Shown here piece after piece: positions 1 through 8,221 of a DNA stretch of 57,672 nt. Made by a program: the position numbers and the translations under genes. The stretch's first letter is position 1, and every line of letters begins with the position of its first letter. The notes under the pieces were generated by a model. That model saw nothing but the letters and a program-made list of their open reading frames with translations, was not told where the DNA came from and made no database searches. Source of the stretch: an uncultured Balneola sp. (lineage in GTDB: Bacteria; Bacteroidota; Rhodothermia; Balneolales; Balneolaceae); contig CAJXQC010000020.1 in the NCBI GenBank assembly GCA_913058495.1, positions 1 to 57,672 on the forward strand, written 5' to 3'.

Positions 1-180
1 CGAACGGGACAAAAGATCAAGCCGAAGTATTTAAGACGGGTTCACTGATCCTGCGTTGAATAATCCTAAAGGTCTTCGTTCATTCTAAGAAAGTTATTAC
101 ACTCTTCACCGGAAAGGATTATTCCTGCTTCGCAGACGCATTCGGATCACGTTCTCATCTCCGTCTTAAATCCTAAGGGC
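1..180. repeat. 149-bp element with terminal inverted repeats, left-end copy
   Basis: This is one of two copies of a non-coding element; the other lies inverted at the right end of the window. The inner element spans 26-174 and begins with AGTATTTAAGACGG (26-39), which returns inverted with one mismatch at 161-174. The first bases are one half of the palindrome TCCCGTTCGAACGGGA seen whole at the other end, so the window starts inside that palindrome. By hand alignment the two copies differ at about 14 of about 180 positions. The reading frames are broken, so I do not call a gene. It resembles a MITE or dispersed intergenic repeat. Bases 181-248 hold nothing I recognise. Confidence 0.8.
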
Positions 181-248
181 GAGTTTTTCAGGAACGATCG
201 CTTCTAAACTGTCACCAAATTACTTGATATTCACAGAAATGACAATCA

Positions 249-884
249 CTATTCTTCCAAAAACTCCTTATACAGCTCTACAAATTCGCTTAGCATCATA
301 GCCGTTGCTCCCCAAAGAGGCACTTTATGCACATCCCAAAGAGGAATGCTGTAGTCCAGATCGCGTAGCTTCCAATCCTCAACTTTTGAAAACTCTCCAT
401 TAACCAATTTTGAAATTGGTACTGAGAAGATCTCATCGACCTCATTCGGGTTTGCGCAAAATTCCTGTTCTTTTTTTATGAAACCAACTACAGGAGTAAC
501 CATATTTTCTGAATGATTTATAAAAAGAGGAGTTAAACGACCAACTGCTTCTACGTTCTCCGGTTTTATACCCGTTTCTTCATGCGCTTCACGTAAAGCG
601 GTTTCCTCTATACTTTCATCTCCCTCCTTTCCTCCGCCAGGAAAACTTATTTGACCTCCGTGCTTTATCCCGGCTGTCCTTAGAGTAAACATAATTTCGG
701 GTTCTTCCGTCCATGTTATTACAGGAACTAAAACGCTGCTGTTTCTGAAATTATCGGAAGATGGTTTGTAGGTCATATCATTTTTACGCTCAATCTTTGG
801 AGCCGGACGCATCAAATTCTGTGCATTTTTTCCCGGAAGTGATCCTCTCAGTCTTTGTTCTATAAAGTTCTTGAAATTTTTCAT
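249..884 (-). CDS. NUDIX hydrolase, probable CoA pyrophosphatase (NudL/YeaB type)
   Basis: A 211-residue cytoplasmic protein predicted to split CoA or a related nucleotide diphosphate into phosphopantetheine and 3',5'-ADP. A complete Nudix box spans residues 84-106 (G84, E90, R98-E99, E102-E103, G105), the Mg2+-binding and catalytic element of the family. Just upstream, residues 65-84 (MFTLRTAGIKHGGQISFPGG) match the CoA-recognition motif that marks the NudL/UPF0035 group among Nudix enzymes. Length fits the family (about 190-210). It starts with ATG and has no signal peptide. It is transcribed divergently from the subtilase gene and has no operon partner in view. The substrate call rests on the motif alone. 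Confidence 0.85.
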   Translation of the reverse strand: MKNFKNFIEQRLRGSLPGKNAQNLMRPAPKIERKNDMTYKPSSDNFRNSSVLVPVITWTEEPEIMFTLRTAGIKHGGQISFPGGGKEGDESIEETALREAHEETGIKPENVEAVGRLTPLFINHSENMVTPVVGFIKKEQEFCANPNEVDEIFSVPISKLVNGEFSKVEDWKLRDLDYSIPLWDVHKVPLWGATAMMLSEFVELYKEFLEE

Positions 885-974
885 GTATAAAAATGTAACA
901 ATTTGTTCATTAAACTGTCTTTTATTTAAAGCTACAAATGCTAACTATCTGTTTCCCTTATAATTATAATGATA

Positions 975-982
975 TATTTTTG
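975..982 (+). promoter_or_regulatory. possible promoter -7 box (TAnnTTTG) for the subtilase
   Basis: TATTTTTG in the 207-bp divergent spacer matches the Bacteroidota sigma-70 -7 consensus TAnnTTTG. No convincing -33 TTG lies at the right distance, and the implied leader of about 100 bases is long. The rest of the spacer (885-1091) is AT-rich with no other structure seen. Confidence 0.3.
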
Positions 983-1091
983 CCTTTCCACTTTTTTTAA
1001 AGTACAATGAAAGCTGTGTTAATTTGTGTAAATAAATTAGGGCATTTCACAACTTGACGGTTGTAACAATTATTAACTTAACTACAATAGA

Positions 1092-2300
1092 ATGAAGAAA
1101 TATTTATTACGAGGACTAGTATTAAGCGTGTTAGCAATAGTTGCTATTATTGGTTGTTCCGATAGTACTTCCATTGCTCCAGAAACTGAAGAAAACATAA
1201 CAGAACCTTCTCCAATTCAAGGGCAATATATTGTCGTATTAAAAGGGTCAGGAAAGAACAAGCTTGTTCCTGGACAAATAAGCCAAATTGAGACAGTAAG
1301 AAATGAAATCATAGATAGAAATAGAATATCTAGTGAATTAATCAAAAATAAATTTAACCACGCATTACCTGCATTTGTAGCAGAACTAAGTGATGAGCAG
1401 CTTGAAAAGCTAAAAAAAGACAAGAATGTATCTTACATCGAGCAGGATAGAATTGTATCCTTTGCTCCTCCATGTGGAACGCCTAATGGTGGACCTTGTG
1501 ATGGCGACGGAGGAGGTGGATCTGACTCACAGGAAACCCCTTATGGCATTACTCGCGTCAATGGCGGTGTAAGTTATACAGGTAGCGGAGTTGCATGGAT
1601 CATTGATACGGGAATCGATTTAGATCATCCTGACCTGAATGTAGATGCCAGCCGAGGGTTTAATGCTTTTACAAAAGGCAAAGACGGCAAATCTCTTGAT
1701 GATGGAAATGGACATGGATCTCACGTAGCCGGAACAGTAGCTGCAATAGATAACACAGAAGGAGTTATTGGAGTTGCGGCCGGTGCTACAGTAATCCCTG
1801 TAAAAGTTTTAGACAGCCGTGGCAGTGGTTCTTATTCAGGAGTTATTGCAGGGGTTGATCACGTAGGAGCTAATGGGTCTTCCGGTGATGTTGCGAATAT
1901 GAGTCTTGGAGGTCCCGTTTCACAGGCATTGGATGATGCAGTCAAAAATGCTGCTCAATCATCAGGTGTTAAATTCGTACTAGCCGCAGGAAATGAAAGT
2001 GATGACGCTAACAATCACTCTCCTGCTCGTGCAAATGGAAATAACATTTATACTATTTCAGCAATGAATAGCAACGACTCGTGGGCTTCTTTTTCAAACT
2101 ACGGTAACCCTCCTGTTGACTATGCCGCACCCGGTGTATCAATAAGATCTACCTGGAAAAATGGAAGTTATAATACTATAAGCGGAACTTCTATGGCTGC
2201 ACCACACGCCGCTGGTATTTTGTTACTTGGAAATGCCAGTACAGATGGAAATGTACTCGGCGATCCTGATGGAAATGCAGATCCGATCATTGTTCATTAA
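1092..2300 (+). CDS. S8 family serine peptidase (subtilisin/proteinase K-like), lipoprotein with I9 propeptide
   Basis: A 402-residue exported protease. Residues 1-22 form a lipoprotein signal ending at a lipobox-like IIGC (Cys22), so it is probably tethered to a membrane after export. Residues about 44-124 are an inhibitor I9 propeptide (QYIVVLKG... to YIEQDR), which chaperones folding and is normally removed. A Gly/Asp-rich linker (about 129-146) leads to the peptidase domain with the full triad: Asp172 in IIDTGID, His208 in NGHGSHVAG, Ser367 in GTSMAAP, plus oxyanion Asn301 in LAAGN. Length is typical for proteinase K-like enzymes with no C-terminal sorting domain. It is monocistronic, followed by a strong terminator. 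The substrate is unknown; general extracellular proteolysis is likely. Confidence 0.93.
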   Translation: MKKYLLRGLVLSVLAIVAIIGCSDSTSIAPETEENITEPSPIQGQYIVVLKGSGKNKLVPGQISQIETVRNEIIDRNRISSELIKNKFNHALPAFVAELSDEQLEKLKKDKNVSYIEQDRIVSFAPPCGTPNGGPCDGDGGGGSDSQETPYGITRVNGGVSYTGSGVAWIIDTGIDLDHPDLNVDASRGFNAFTKGKDGKSLDDGNGHGSHVAGTVAAIDNTEGVIGVAAGATVIPVKVLDSRGSGSYSGVIAGVDHVGANGSSGDVANMSLGGPVSQALDDAVKNAAQSSGVKFVLAAGNESDDANNHSPARANGNNIYTISAMNSNDSWASFSNYGNPPVDYAAPGVSIRSTWKNGSYNTISGTSMAAPHAAGILLLGNASTDGNVLGDPDGNADPIIVH

Positions 2301-2319
2301 TTAACAACTGCAAAACTTT

Positions 2320-2351
2320 AAAAGCACCTTTCAAACGAAAGGTGCTTTTTT
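2320..2351 (+). terminator. Rho-independent terminator after the subtilase
   Basis: A 13-bp perfect stem (AAAAGCACCTTTC / GAAAGGTGCTTTT) with a 4-base loop, followed by a T-rich tract, 20 bases after the stop codon. Confidence 0.9.
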
Positions 2352-2462
2352 ATTTATAAAAGAATTTCAACAACTAAATGCTCTTGCATTAACGGTTTTT
2401 AAAGAACGGTAACTGTCCGTACTTTCCATCTCTTGAAAATTGAACGTTCTCTAAAACAGCAC

Positions 2463-3458
2463 ATGACAAAAAAATATGATGTATATGGTATTGGCAATGC
2501 ACTTGTTGATATCGATTTTGAAGTAAGCAGAGATTTCATCACTGACCATGAAATCAAAAAAGGCTTAATGACTTTAGTTGATGAAGAAACGCAAGCCCGT
2601 CTCATCAGAGCTATCAATCCTGAACAATCAAACAGGAAATCAGGTGGTTCGGCAGCTAACACGGTCATGGCTGTTTCACAGTTCGGAGGTAAAGCATTTT
2701 ATTCATGTAAAGTTGCTGATGATGAATTCGGCAATTTTTATTTAGAAGATCTGGCTAACGCAGGTATCACAACCAATCTGGATGGTATGAAAAGAGAAGA
2801 GGGAATCACAGGGAAATGTCTTGTTATGATTACCGATGACGCCGACAGAACCATGAATACTTTTCTGGGAATCACAACTTCGCTCTCAACTGACGAAGTA
2901 AGCGAAGACGCTATAAAAGAATCGGAATACATTTACTTGGAAGGCTATTTGGTGGCTTCACCAACAGCATTTGAAGCCATGAAGCTCACCAAACAATTAG
3001 CCGAAAAACATGGTGTAAAAACCTCTATCACCTTATCTGATCCGTCAATTGTGGAAGGATTTAAAGGATTGTTTCATGAGGTTATTGGAAATTCTGTAGA
3101 CCTCCTTTTTTGTAATGAAGAAGAAGCTCTCAAATTCACAGACAGTTCTAATATCAATGTTGCCAGAGAAGAACTGAAGAAAATCGCAAAGCGTTTTGTG
3201 ATCACCCAAGGAAAGAACGGTGCTATGATCTTTGACGGTGATACTTTTATTGATATCGAACCTTATGAAGTAAATGCCGCTGATACTAACGGGGCTGGTG
3301 ATATGTTTGCAGGTGCTTTTTTATACGGGATCACCAATGGACACACTTATGCAGGATCAGGTAAATTAGCTAGTTTAGCTTCTTCCAAAATCGTATCTCA
3401 ATACGGACCAAGATTAGATATGAAAGCAATCAAAGAAATTCAAAATCATACATTATGA
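2463..3458 (+). CDS. PfkB family carbohydrate kinase, probable adenosine kinase
   Basis: A ribokinase-fold kinase of 331 residues. The N-terminal YDVYGIGNALVDIDFEV segment is typical of bacterial adenosine kinase-like PfkB proteins. GGSAANT lies near residue 61, and the PfkB signature DTNGAGD ends at Asp280, the catalytic base, with the anion-hole glycines before it. I start at ATG 2463; an in-frame TTG at 2433 would add ten residues but homologues begin at MTKKYDVYG. The stop overlaps the start of the SemiSWEET gene (ATGA), and rdgB follows with another overlap, so the three are translationally linked. Purine salvage beside a nucleotide-pool cleaner makes sense. The sugar or nucleoside specificity is inferred. 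Confidence 0.85.
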   Translation: MTKKYDVYGIGNALVDIDFEVSRDFITDHEIKKGLMTLVDEETQARLIRAINPEQSNRKSGGSAANTVMAVSQFGGKAFYSCKVADDEFGNFYLEDLANAGITTNLDGMKREEGITGKCLVMITDDADRTMNTFLGITTSLSTDEVSEDAIKESEYIYLEGYLVASPTAFEAMKLTKQLAEKHGVKTSITLSDPSIVEGFKGLFHEVIGNSVDLLFCNEEEALKFTDSSNINVAREELKKIAKRFVITQGKNGAMIFDGDTFIDIEPYEVNAADTNGAGDMFAGAFLYGITNGHTYAGSGKLASLASSKIVSQYGPRLDMKAIKEIQNHTL

Positions 3459-3727
3459 GCGGAATTGAACTATTAGGTTGGGCAGGATTTGCCATTTTGA
3501 TCGGGGCGTGGATACCACAAACCTGGCAAACAATCAAAATGGGTAAAACGGATATCAGTCTCGCTTTTATACTGATGTATGTATCCTCAAGTTTACTGCT
3601 TACCGTTTACTCGATCCTGACGGAAGATCTTATATTTACCGTTCTGAATGCGATGTTGACCGTAGGAAGTGCTATCAATCTTTACTACAAGCTAAACCCC
3701 CGAAAGGAAGAGCTCTTGGATGGATAA
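3455..3727 (+). CDS. SemiSWEET / PQ-loop family transporter
   Basis: A 90-residue integral membrane protein with three hydrophobic segments (about 7-20, 36-54, 61-79). The PQ motif sits in WIPQTWQT (about residues 19-26), as in SemiSWEET half-transporters, which work as dimers moving small sugars across the inner membrane. Length matches the family (85-100). It overlaps the kinase by four bases and rdgB by eight, so expression is tightly coupled. The substrate is not shown by the sequence; the kinase neighbour suggests a nucleoside or sugar. Confidence 0.82.
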   Translation: MSGIELLGWAGFAILIGAWIPQTWQTIKMGKTDISLAFILMYVSSSLLLTVYSILTEDLIFTVLNAMLTVGSAINLYYKLNPRKEELLDG

Positions 3728-4295
3728 ACTGATTCTTGCTTCAAGAAATAAGAATAAGATCGAAGAGATGAAGCAATTAGTTGCTCATCTGGGAATTGAT
3801 GTATTTTCTGCTCTCGACTTCCCCGATCTTGAAGAAGTAGAAGAAGATAAACCAACGCTTGAAGAAAATGCACTCAAAAAAGCACGTTATGTAAATCAAC
3901 AAACCGGAATTCCCGCTCTTTCTGACGACACGGGATTAGAGGTAGAAGCATTAGACGGAGCTCCCGGAGTTTTTTCTGCAAGATATGCCGGAGAAAATGC
4001 CACTTATCAAGACAATGTACTAAAGTTATTAGGAGCCTTAAATGGAAAGGAAAACAGGGCTGCACAATTCAGAACTGTTGTCGCTTTAGTTGATGGAGAG
4101 AAAGAGTGGACTTTTGAAGGAGTCTGTAAAGGGAAAATCATCAACGAACAAATTGGTAAAAAAGGTTTCGGCTATGACCCGATTTTCATGCCTGATGATT
4201 TTGCTGAGACATTTGCTCAAATGGATCCCAATATCAAAAACCTAATAAGTCATCGTGGAAAAGCCGTTCAGAAATTTGTTGAGTTTTTGGAATGA
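3720..4295 (+). CDS. rdgB: XTP/dITP diphosphatase (RdgB/HAM1 family)
   Basis: A 191-residue enzyme that hydrolyses dITP, ITP and XTP to monophosphates so that deaminated purines are kept out of DNA and RNA. It opens with LILASRNKNKIEEM, the phosphate-binding start of the family, and has SDDTGLEVEALDGAPGVFSA (Asp69/Asp70 region, metal and base activation), then GYDPIF and the C-terminal SHRGKA. Length is normal (E. coli RdgB is 197). The start codon lies inside the end of the SemiSWEET gene. Last gene of a three-gene operon. Confidence 0.95.
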   Translation: MDKLILASRNKNKIEEMKQLVAHLGIDVFSALDFPDLEEVEEDKPTLEENALKKARYVNQQTGIPALSDDTGLEVEALDGAPGVFSARYAGENATYQDNVLKLLGALNGKENRAAQFRTVVALVDGEKEWTFEGVCKGKIINEQIGKKGFGYDPIFMPDDFAETFAQMDPNIKNLISHRGKAVQKFVEFLE

Positions 4296-4378
4296 AAGGA
4301 CCATTATTTAAAAGAAGTGCTATTCTCTCAATATCTGGATAAGTTCCATATTCAATATTAACATTTACAATCTCAAAC

Positions 4379-5482
4379 GTGATTTCACAAAAAGACCAAG
4401 ACCTCGCAACACTTATTCTTGAACACAGCACTCAACTTCAGAAAGGTGAGAATGTAATGGTTCAACTCATAGGCTTAAATGGAATTGATTTATTAAGAGC
4501 TTTGGTAGAACAGATCCGTGATAAAGGTTCGCATCCTTTTGTACAGATCGAGGATACAGAAACGCAGCGTTTGTTAGTTGAGAAAGGCGATACCGACTTT
4601 TGGCAGAATCAGGCTTCTGTGGATCAACTTCCGCTAATGAAGCAGATGGATGTGTTTATTGGAATTCGTGCTTCTGAGAACATCTATGAGAACTCTCAGG
4701 CAAGTAAAGAAGCAAATAAAGCGTATTCAGAAAACTTCCTGAAGCCTGTTCATTTTGATGAAAGAGTGAACAACACCAAATGGTGTATCATGCGCTATCC
4801 GTCTCCGGCTTTTGCGATGAATGCAAAACTCCCGACCCGTGAGTTCACCAAATTCTATTATGATGCTTGTTTAGTTGATTATGCGAAGCTGAAATCAGCT
4901 ATGGAGCCTTTGGAAAAAAGATTACGTGCTACTGATGAAATTCATTTGAAAGGTGAAGGAACAGATATCAAGTTTTCGGTAAAAGGACAGAATTGGGTTC
5001 CTTGCTTTGGTGCTCACAACATTCCTGATGGAGAGATCTTCACTTCACCAATCCTTGATTCTGTAAATGGTCACATTACCTATGCTCCATCGGTATATCA
5101 GGGAAAACCTTTTGAGTTTGTGAAGCTGGTTGTAGAAAACGGTGTAGTTGTGGATTTTGATTCATCCAATAATGATGCATTGAAAGATATTTTAGATACC
5201 GATGAAGGTGCTCGTCGATTTGGGGAATTCAGCTTTGGAACCAATCCTGTGATCGAAAAGCCCATGTACGATATTCTTTTTGATGAAAAGATCTATGGTT
5301 CCAATCATCTTACACTTGGTAAAGATTATGAGATCGCACCAAACGGAAATTCGAGTAATATTCACTGGGATTTGGTTTGTATCGGTGCAGATGTATTCCT
5401 GGATGGAGAACTCATTCGCAAAGGGCGTGAGTTTGTAGTGGATGATTTGAAAAGGTTGAATCCGAAAGAGTTATTGAAGTAA
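4379..5482 (+). CDS. M29 family aminopeptidase (AmpS/PepS type)
   Basis: A 367-residue cytoplasmic metallo-aminopeptidase that removes N-terminal residues from peptides. The two-metal ligand set of family M29 is visible: Glu219 in IPDGEIF, Glu283 in RFGEFSFG, His310 in YGSNHLTLG, then His329 and Asp331 in NIHWD; Tyr317 is in the right place for the active-site tyrosine. The start is GTG (4379); no ATG lies upstream in frame nearby, and the homologous N-terminus supports it. No signal peptide. It stands alone, 83 bases after rdgB, with no clear terminator between them. Confidence 0.9.
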   Translation: MISQKDQDLATLILEHSTQLQKGENVMVQLIGLNGIDLLRALVEQIRDKGSHPFVQIEDTETQRLLVEKGDTDFWQNQASVDQLPLMKQMDVFIGIRASENIYENSQASKEANKAYSENFLKPVHFDERVNNTKWCIMRYPSPAFAMNAKLPTREFTKFYYDACLVDYAKLKSAMEPLEKRLRATDEIHLKGEGTDIKFSVKGQNWVPCFGAHNIPDGEIFTSPILDSVNGHITYAPSVYQGKPFEFVKLVVENGVVVDFDSSNNDALKDILDTDEGARRFGEFSFGTNPVIEKPMYDILFDEKIYGSNHLTLGKDYEIAPNGNSSNIHWDLVCIGADVFLDGELIRKGREFVVDDLKRLNPKELLK

Positions 5483-5531
5483 TTTAAAATCCCACTTAAA
5501 ATGTATTTCAGGTTTGGTAGTACATTAACTA

Positions 5532-5566
5532 AGCTTCCCCTCCCCCGGAGGGGATTGAGAGGTGGG
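5532..5566. repeat. C/G-rich 'CTCCCC' repeat, half copy in reverse orientation
   Basis: The reverse complement of this block closely matches the left half of the repeats around the DUF559 gene at 55831 and 56308 (shared core TCCCCTCCGG...GGAGGGGAAGCT). It contains the palindrome-like CCCCTCCCCCGGAGGGG. It lies immediately upstream of a gene start, like the full copies. Confidence 0.7.
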
Positions 5567-5591
5567 TTTTTACGAATTAGTATTTAAATCC

Positions 5592-6011
5592 ATGAAAAAA
5601 ACCATCCTCATATATGGTCTTTCATTAGCAGTACTTGTGTTCTTGTTAGAATATTTCGAATATCGGTATTTTGTGCATGAGCTGTCTACCGAAGTTTTCG
5701 TTTTTCTGATTGCACTTATCTTTACCGGACTTGGATTGTGGGTTGGAAAAAAACTGACCAATCAAACTAAAATTGAATCTCCTCCTTTTGAGCAAAACGA
5801 AAAAGCCATCCGGTATTTAAAGATCAGTGAGCGGGAATTGGAGGTTCTGGAATTGGTTGCTCAGGGATTATCTAATAAGCAGATTTCCGATAAACTCTTT
5901 GTCTCTGTGAACACAACCAAAACCCATCTGTCTCATCTCTACGAAAAACTGGATGTAAAGCGCAGAACCCAAGCAGTAGAAAAAGCGAAGTCGCTGAAGC
6001 TTATTGAGTGA
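5592..6011 (+). CDS. membrane-anchored LuxR-type transcriptional regulator
   Basis: I start at ATG 5592 (139 residues, MKKTILIYG). An upstream in-frame GTG at 5562 falls inside the repeat and gives residues unlike the family. Two hydrophobic segments (about 3-21 and 34-53) are followed by a linker and a GerE/LuxR helix-turn-helix: ISERELEVLELVAQGLSNKQ and NTTKTHLSHLYEKLDV, the standard DNA-recognition pattern. There is no receiver domain, so it is not a classical response regulator; it may sense the membrane or pair with an unseen partner. The genes after it (DUF4199, DUF1801, two VOC) could be its targets or just co-inherited. Confidence 0.85.
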   Translation: MKKTILIYGLSLAVLVFLLEYFEYRYFVHELSTEVFVFLIALIFTGLGLWVGKKLTNQTKIESPPFEQNEKAIRYLKISERELEVLELVAQGLSNKQISDKLFVSVNTTKTHLSHLYEKLDVKRRTQAVEKAKSLKLIE

Positions 6012-6105
6012 TTTTAAGTTTCGGTGATTCCGAACTCGTTTCGGAATCTTTGTGAGGTTTCTAATCTTGTCTTTGCAGAGATAATAATCATAGCCACCCC
6101 ATAAG

Positions 6106-6126
6106 ATCCTGAAACAAGTTCAGGAT
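6106..6126. repeat. short hairpin of the ATCCTGAA/TTCAGGAT type
   Basis: An 8-bp perfect inverted repeat with a 5-base loop, in the 231-bp spacer before the DUF4199 gene and followed by ATGACA. Similar hairpins are common between genes in Bacteroidota. The rest of the spacer (6012-6242) shows no gene. Confidence 0.5.
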
Positions 6127-6242
6127 GACAATAATTTACTCACCCATTCCTACGATTTTTTCAAAATCATACTTTCGGGTGATTCCTGATTTATGTTAAT
6201 TGCTTACTCTTTTGGTGTACATTAACATCAACTAATCACATT

Positions 6243-6794
6243 ATGAAAAAAATCATTCTTGTTTATGGTTCCATCACCGGAGCAGTCATCATTCTTAGCA
6301 TGACTCTGGGAATCTATGTAGCCAAATATGGAGGCAACGCTTTCTTTTCTTCCGAAGCCCTTGGCTACTCCATCATGCTTATCGGTTTTTCGATGATCTT
6401 TGTCGCGACCAAGAAATACAGAGACGAAGATCTGGGTGGCATTATAAAATTCGGTACCGCTTTAAAGATAGGTCTGGGAATTTCATTGATGGCAGGTATC
6501 GTGTATGTCATTGTTTGGGAAATCAATCTTTATCTGACTGATTATGAGTTCATTAGTGAATACACCAATTCTATTATTAACAGTACCAGAGAGTCAGGAG
6601 CTTCGGCTGAAGAGCTGGAAGCTACTATTGAACAAATGGAAGAAATGAAACAGAAATACGATAATCCTTGGTACAGGCTTCCTCTCACATTTACTGAAAT
6701 TTTTCCAGTGGGATTACTTTTATCCTTGATAAGTGCGGCACTTTTCAGAAATCAAAATTTCCTCTCTTCCCAAAAAGAAGAAACAACAGCTTAA
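6243..6794 (+). CDS. DUF4199 domain membrane protein
   Basis: A 183-residue integral membrane protein with four hydrophobic stretches (about 3-24, 38-55, 72-91, 147-167) and a charged Glu/Met-rich loop near residues 119-139. The pattern and sequence fit DUF4199, a family found almost only in Bacteroidota and relatives, of unknown function. It is 12 bases upstream of the DUF1801 gene and probably co-transcribed with it. Its N-terminus (MKKIILVYGS) echoes that of the LuxR protein upstream (MKKTILIYGL), but I see no further similarity. Confidence 0.75.
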   Translation: MKKIILVYGSITGAVIILSMTLGIYVAKYGGNAFFSSEALGYSIMLIGFSMIFVATKKYRDEDLGGIIKFGTALKIGLGISLMAGIVYVIVWEINLYLTDYEFISEYTNSIINSTRESGASAEELEATIEQMEEMKQKYDNPWYRLPLTFTEIFPVGLLLSLISAALFRNQNFLSSQKEETTA

Positions 6795-6806
6795 AAATAT
6801 TTTATC

Positions 6807-7262
6807 ATGCAAAGCAACGCATCCACACCAAACGAATACATCGCAGAGCTTCCCGAAGAACGAGTTTCAGCAATGAAAAAACTCAGAAAAACAATAAATG
6901 ATAATCTTCCTGAAGGCTTTAAGGAAACCATGAGTTACGGAATGATCGGTTATGTAGTTCCACATTCCATTTATCCCGACGGTTATCATTGTTCACCTGA
7001 ATTACCACTTCCATTTTTAAGTATTGCTTCGCAAAAGAACTTTGTCGGGCTATATCATATGGGTATTTATTCCGATGAAAAACTACTGAATTGGTTTACT
7101 TCAGAATATCCCAATCATGTAAAAACGAAACTTGATATGGGAAAGAGCTGTATCCGTTTCAAAAAACCGGATCAAATACCTTTTGAATTAATTGGAGAGT
7201 TGGTTCAAAAGATGTCGGTTCAGGACTGGATCGATAAATATGAATCTGCTATAAAAAAATAA
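6807..7262 (+). CDS. DUF1801 domain protein
   Basis: A 151-residue soluble protein beginning with a helical segment and then the DUF1801 pattern: YIAELPEERVSAMKKLR, ETMSYGMIGY, FLSIASQKNFVGLYHMGIY, and a C-terminal CIRFKKPDQIPFELIGELV. The fold is shared with frataxin-like/YdhG proteins; the biochemical role is unknown. It lies between DUF4199 and two VOC genes with gaps of 12 and 17 bases, so it belongs to one transcription unit. No catalytic residues can be assigned. Confidence 0.8.
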   Translation: MQSNASTPNEYIAELPEERVSAMKKLRKTINDNLPEGFKETMSYGMIGYVVPHSIYPDGYHCSPELPLPFLSIASQKNFVGLYHMGIYSDEKLLNWFTSEYPNHVKTKLDMGKSCIRFKKPDQIPFELIGELVQKMSVQDWIDKYESAIKK

Positions 7263-7279
7263 CCTATTTCAATTCTATT

Positions 7280-7648
7280 ATGAGTACAGAATCAGTAAAC
7301 CCAAACAACCACTCTCTTTCTCTTGCAGTGAAAGACATTCATGCCTCAAAAGTGTTTTACGAAAAGCTCGGATTTACTCCTGTTGAGGGAACCGGACCGA
7401 TCGAACATAATTGGATCATTATGGAAAACGGACATTCTAAAATTGGTCTGTTTCAGGGAATGTTTGATGAAAATATTATCACCTTTAACCCAACGGATGC
7501 TCGATCTGAGTACAAGAAACTTAAAAGTGATGACCAAGTTAAATTTCTAATGGAATCGGAATCTATCAAAGAAGAAAAAGGACCGTGTCATTTTTGTATT
7601 GAAGATCCGGATGGAAACCAGATATTGTTTGATCAGCATAATGACTAA
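7280..7648 (+). CDS. VOC (glyoxalase/bleomycin resistance) family protein
   Basis: A 122-residue protein with one pair of beta-alpha-beta-beta-beta modules of the vicinal oxygen chelate fold: NNHSLSLAVKDIHASKVFYE at the N-terminus and CHFCIEDPDGNQILFDQH at the C-terminus, with a Glu/His pattern compatible with metal binding. The family includes glyoxalases, antibiotic-binding proteins and dioxygenases, so the reaction cannot be named. It forms a run with DUF1801 and a second VOC gene. A heptamer tandem repeat starts right after its stop codon. Confidence 0.82.
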   Translation: MSTESVNPNNHSLSLAVKDIHASKVFYEKLGFTPVEGTGPIEHNWIIMENGHSKIGLFQGMFDENIITFNPTDARSEYKKLKSDDQVKFLMESESIKEEKGPCHFCIEDPDGNQILFDQHND

Positions 7649-7687
7649 CCAACATCCAACATCCAACATCCAACATCCAACATCCAA
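7649..7687. repeat. tandem heptamer (CCAACAT)x5 plus CCAA
   Basis: Five exact copies of a 7-bp unit start at the base after the VOC stop codon. It has the same period as the degenerate heptad arrays in other gaps of this window. The units are too short and have no spacers, so it is not CRISPR. Confidence 0.97.
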
Positions 7688-7712
7688 AAATGAATATTTA
7701 ACTTAGGCTTAT

Positions 7713-8141
7713 ATGAAAAAAAGAGTGACAGGTATTGGTGGAGTGTTCTTAAAGGCAGAAGATCCGAAAGCAACGAATGAATGGTATGATAAGCATCTTG
7801 GTATCAAATCGGGACAATGGGGTGGAACGTTCATTTGGCGACACGCTGAAGACAAAGAAAAAATGGGCTACACCGCCTGGAGTATTTTCAAAAATGATAC
7901 TACCTACACTAATCCGAGTAAGAAAGATGCAATGATCAACTACCGGGTGGATGATCTGGAAACACTTCTCAAAATTCTAAAAGAAGAAGGAGTGGAAATA
8001 GTAGGAGAAATGCAGGTCGAAGAATATGGAAAGTTCGGCTGGGTCATGGATCCGAATGGGTACAAGATCGAACTCTGGGAACCCTTCGACGGACCGTATG
8101 AAGAAATGCTGAATGAAGATGATGTGAATAGGATGAGCTGA
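7713..8141 (+). CDS. VOC family protein (glyoxalase-like)
   Basis: A 142-residue protein with the two-module VOC fold: VTGIGGVFLKAEDPKATNEW at the N-terminus and FGWVMDPNGYKIELWEP near the C-terminus, where the Glu of IELWEP is the usual last metal ligand. It is more like glyoxalase I-type enzymes than the preceding VOC protein and is not a recent duplicate of it. It ends a run of small genes and converges with the M14 peptidase. The substrate is unknown. Confidence 0.83.
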   Translation: MKKRVTGIGGVFLKAEDPKATNEWYDKHLGIKSGQWGGTFIWRHAEDKEKMGYTAWSIFKNDTTYTNPSKKDAMINYRVDDLETLLKILKEEGVEIVGEMQVEEYGKFGWVMDPNGYKIELWEPFDGPYEEMLNEDDVNRMS

Positions 8142-8150
8142 GATAGATTT

Positions 8151-8213
8151 AAGAAGCAAGACATAAGATGTAAGAATCGTCTTCCCTCTTACATCTTATG
8201 TCTTATATCTCAC
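8151..8213. repeat. inverted pair of 7-bp-period arrays between convergent genes
   Basis: Left array: AAGAAGC, AAGACAT, AAGATGT, AAGAATC (8151-8178). Right array: CTCTTAC, ATCTTAT, GTCTTAT, ATCTCAC (8186-8213). An 18-bp perfect inverted repeat lies at 8158-8175 / 8187-8204. It could form a hairpin ending both convergent transcripts, but lacks a T-run. Confidence 0.85.
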
Positions 8214-8221
8214 TACTATTT

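Noticed and set aside
7649-7687. Short regular repeat as a CRISPR array
   Set aside because: The unit is 7 bp with no spacers and there are no cas genes in the window.
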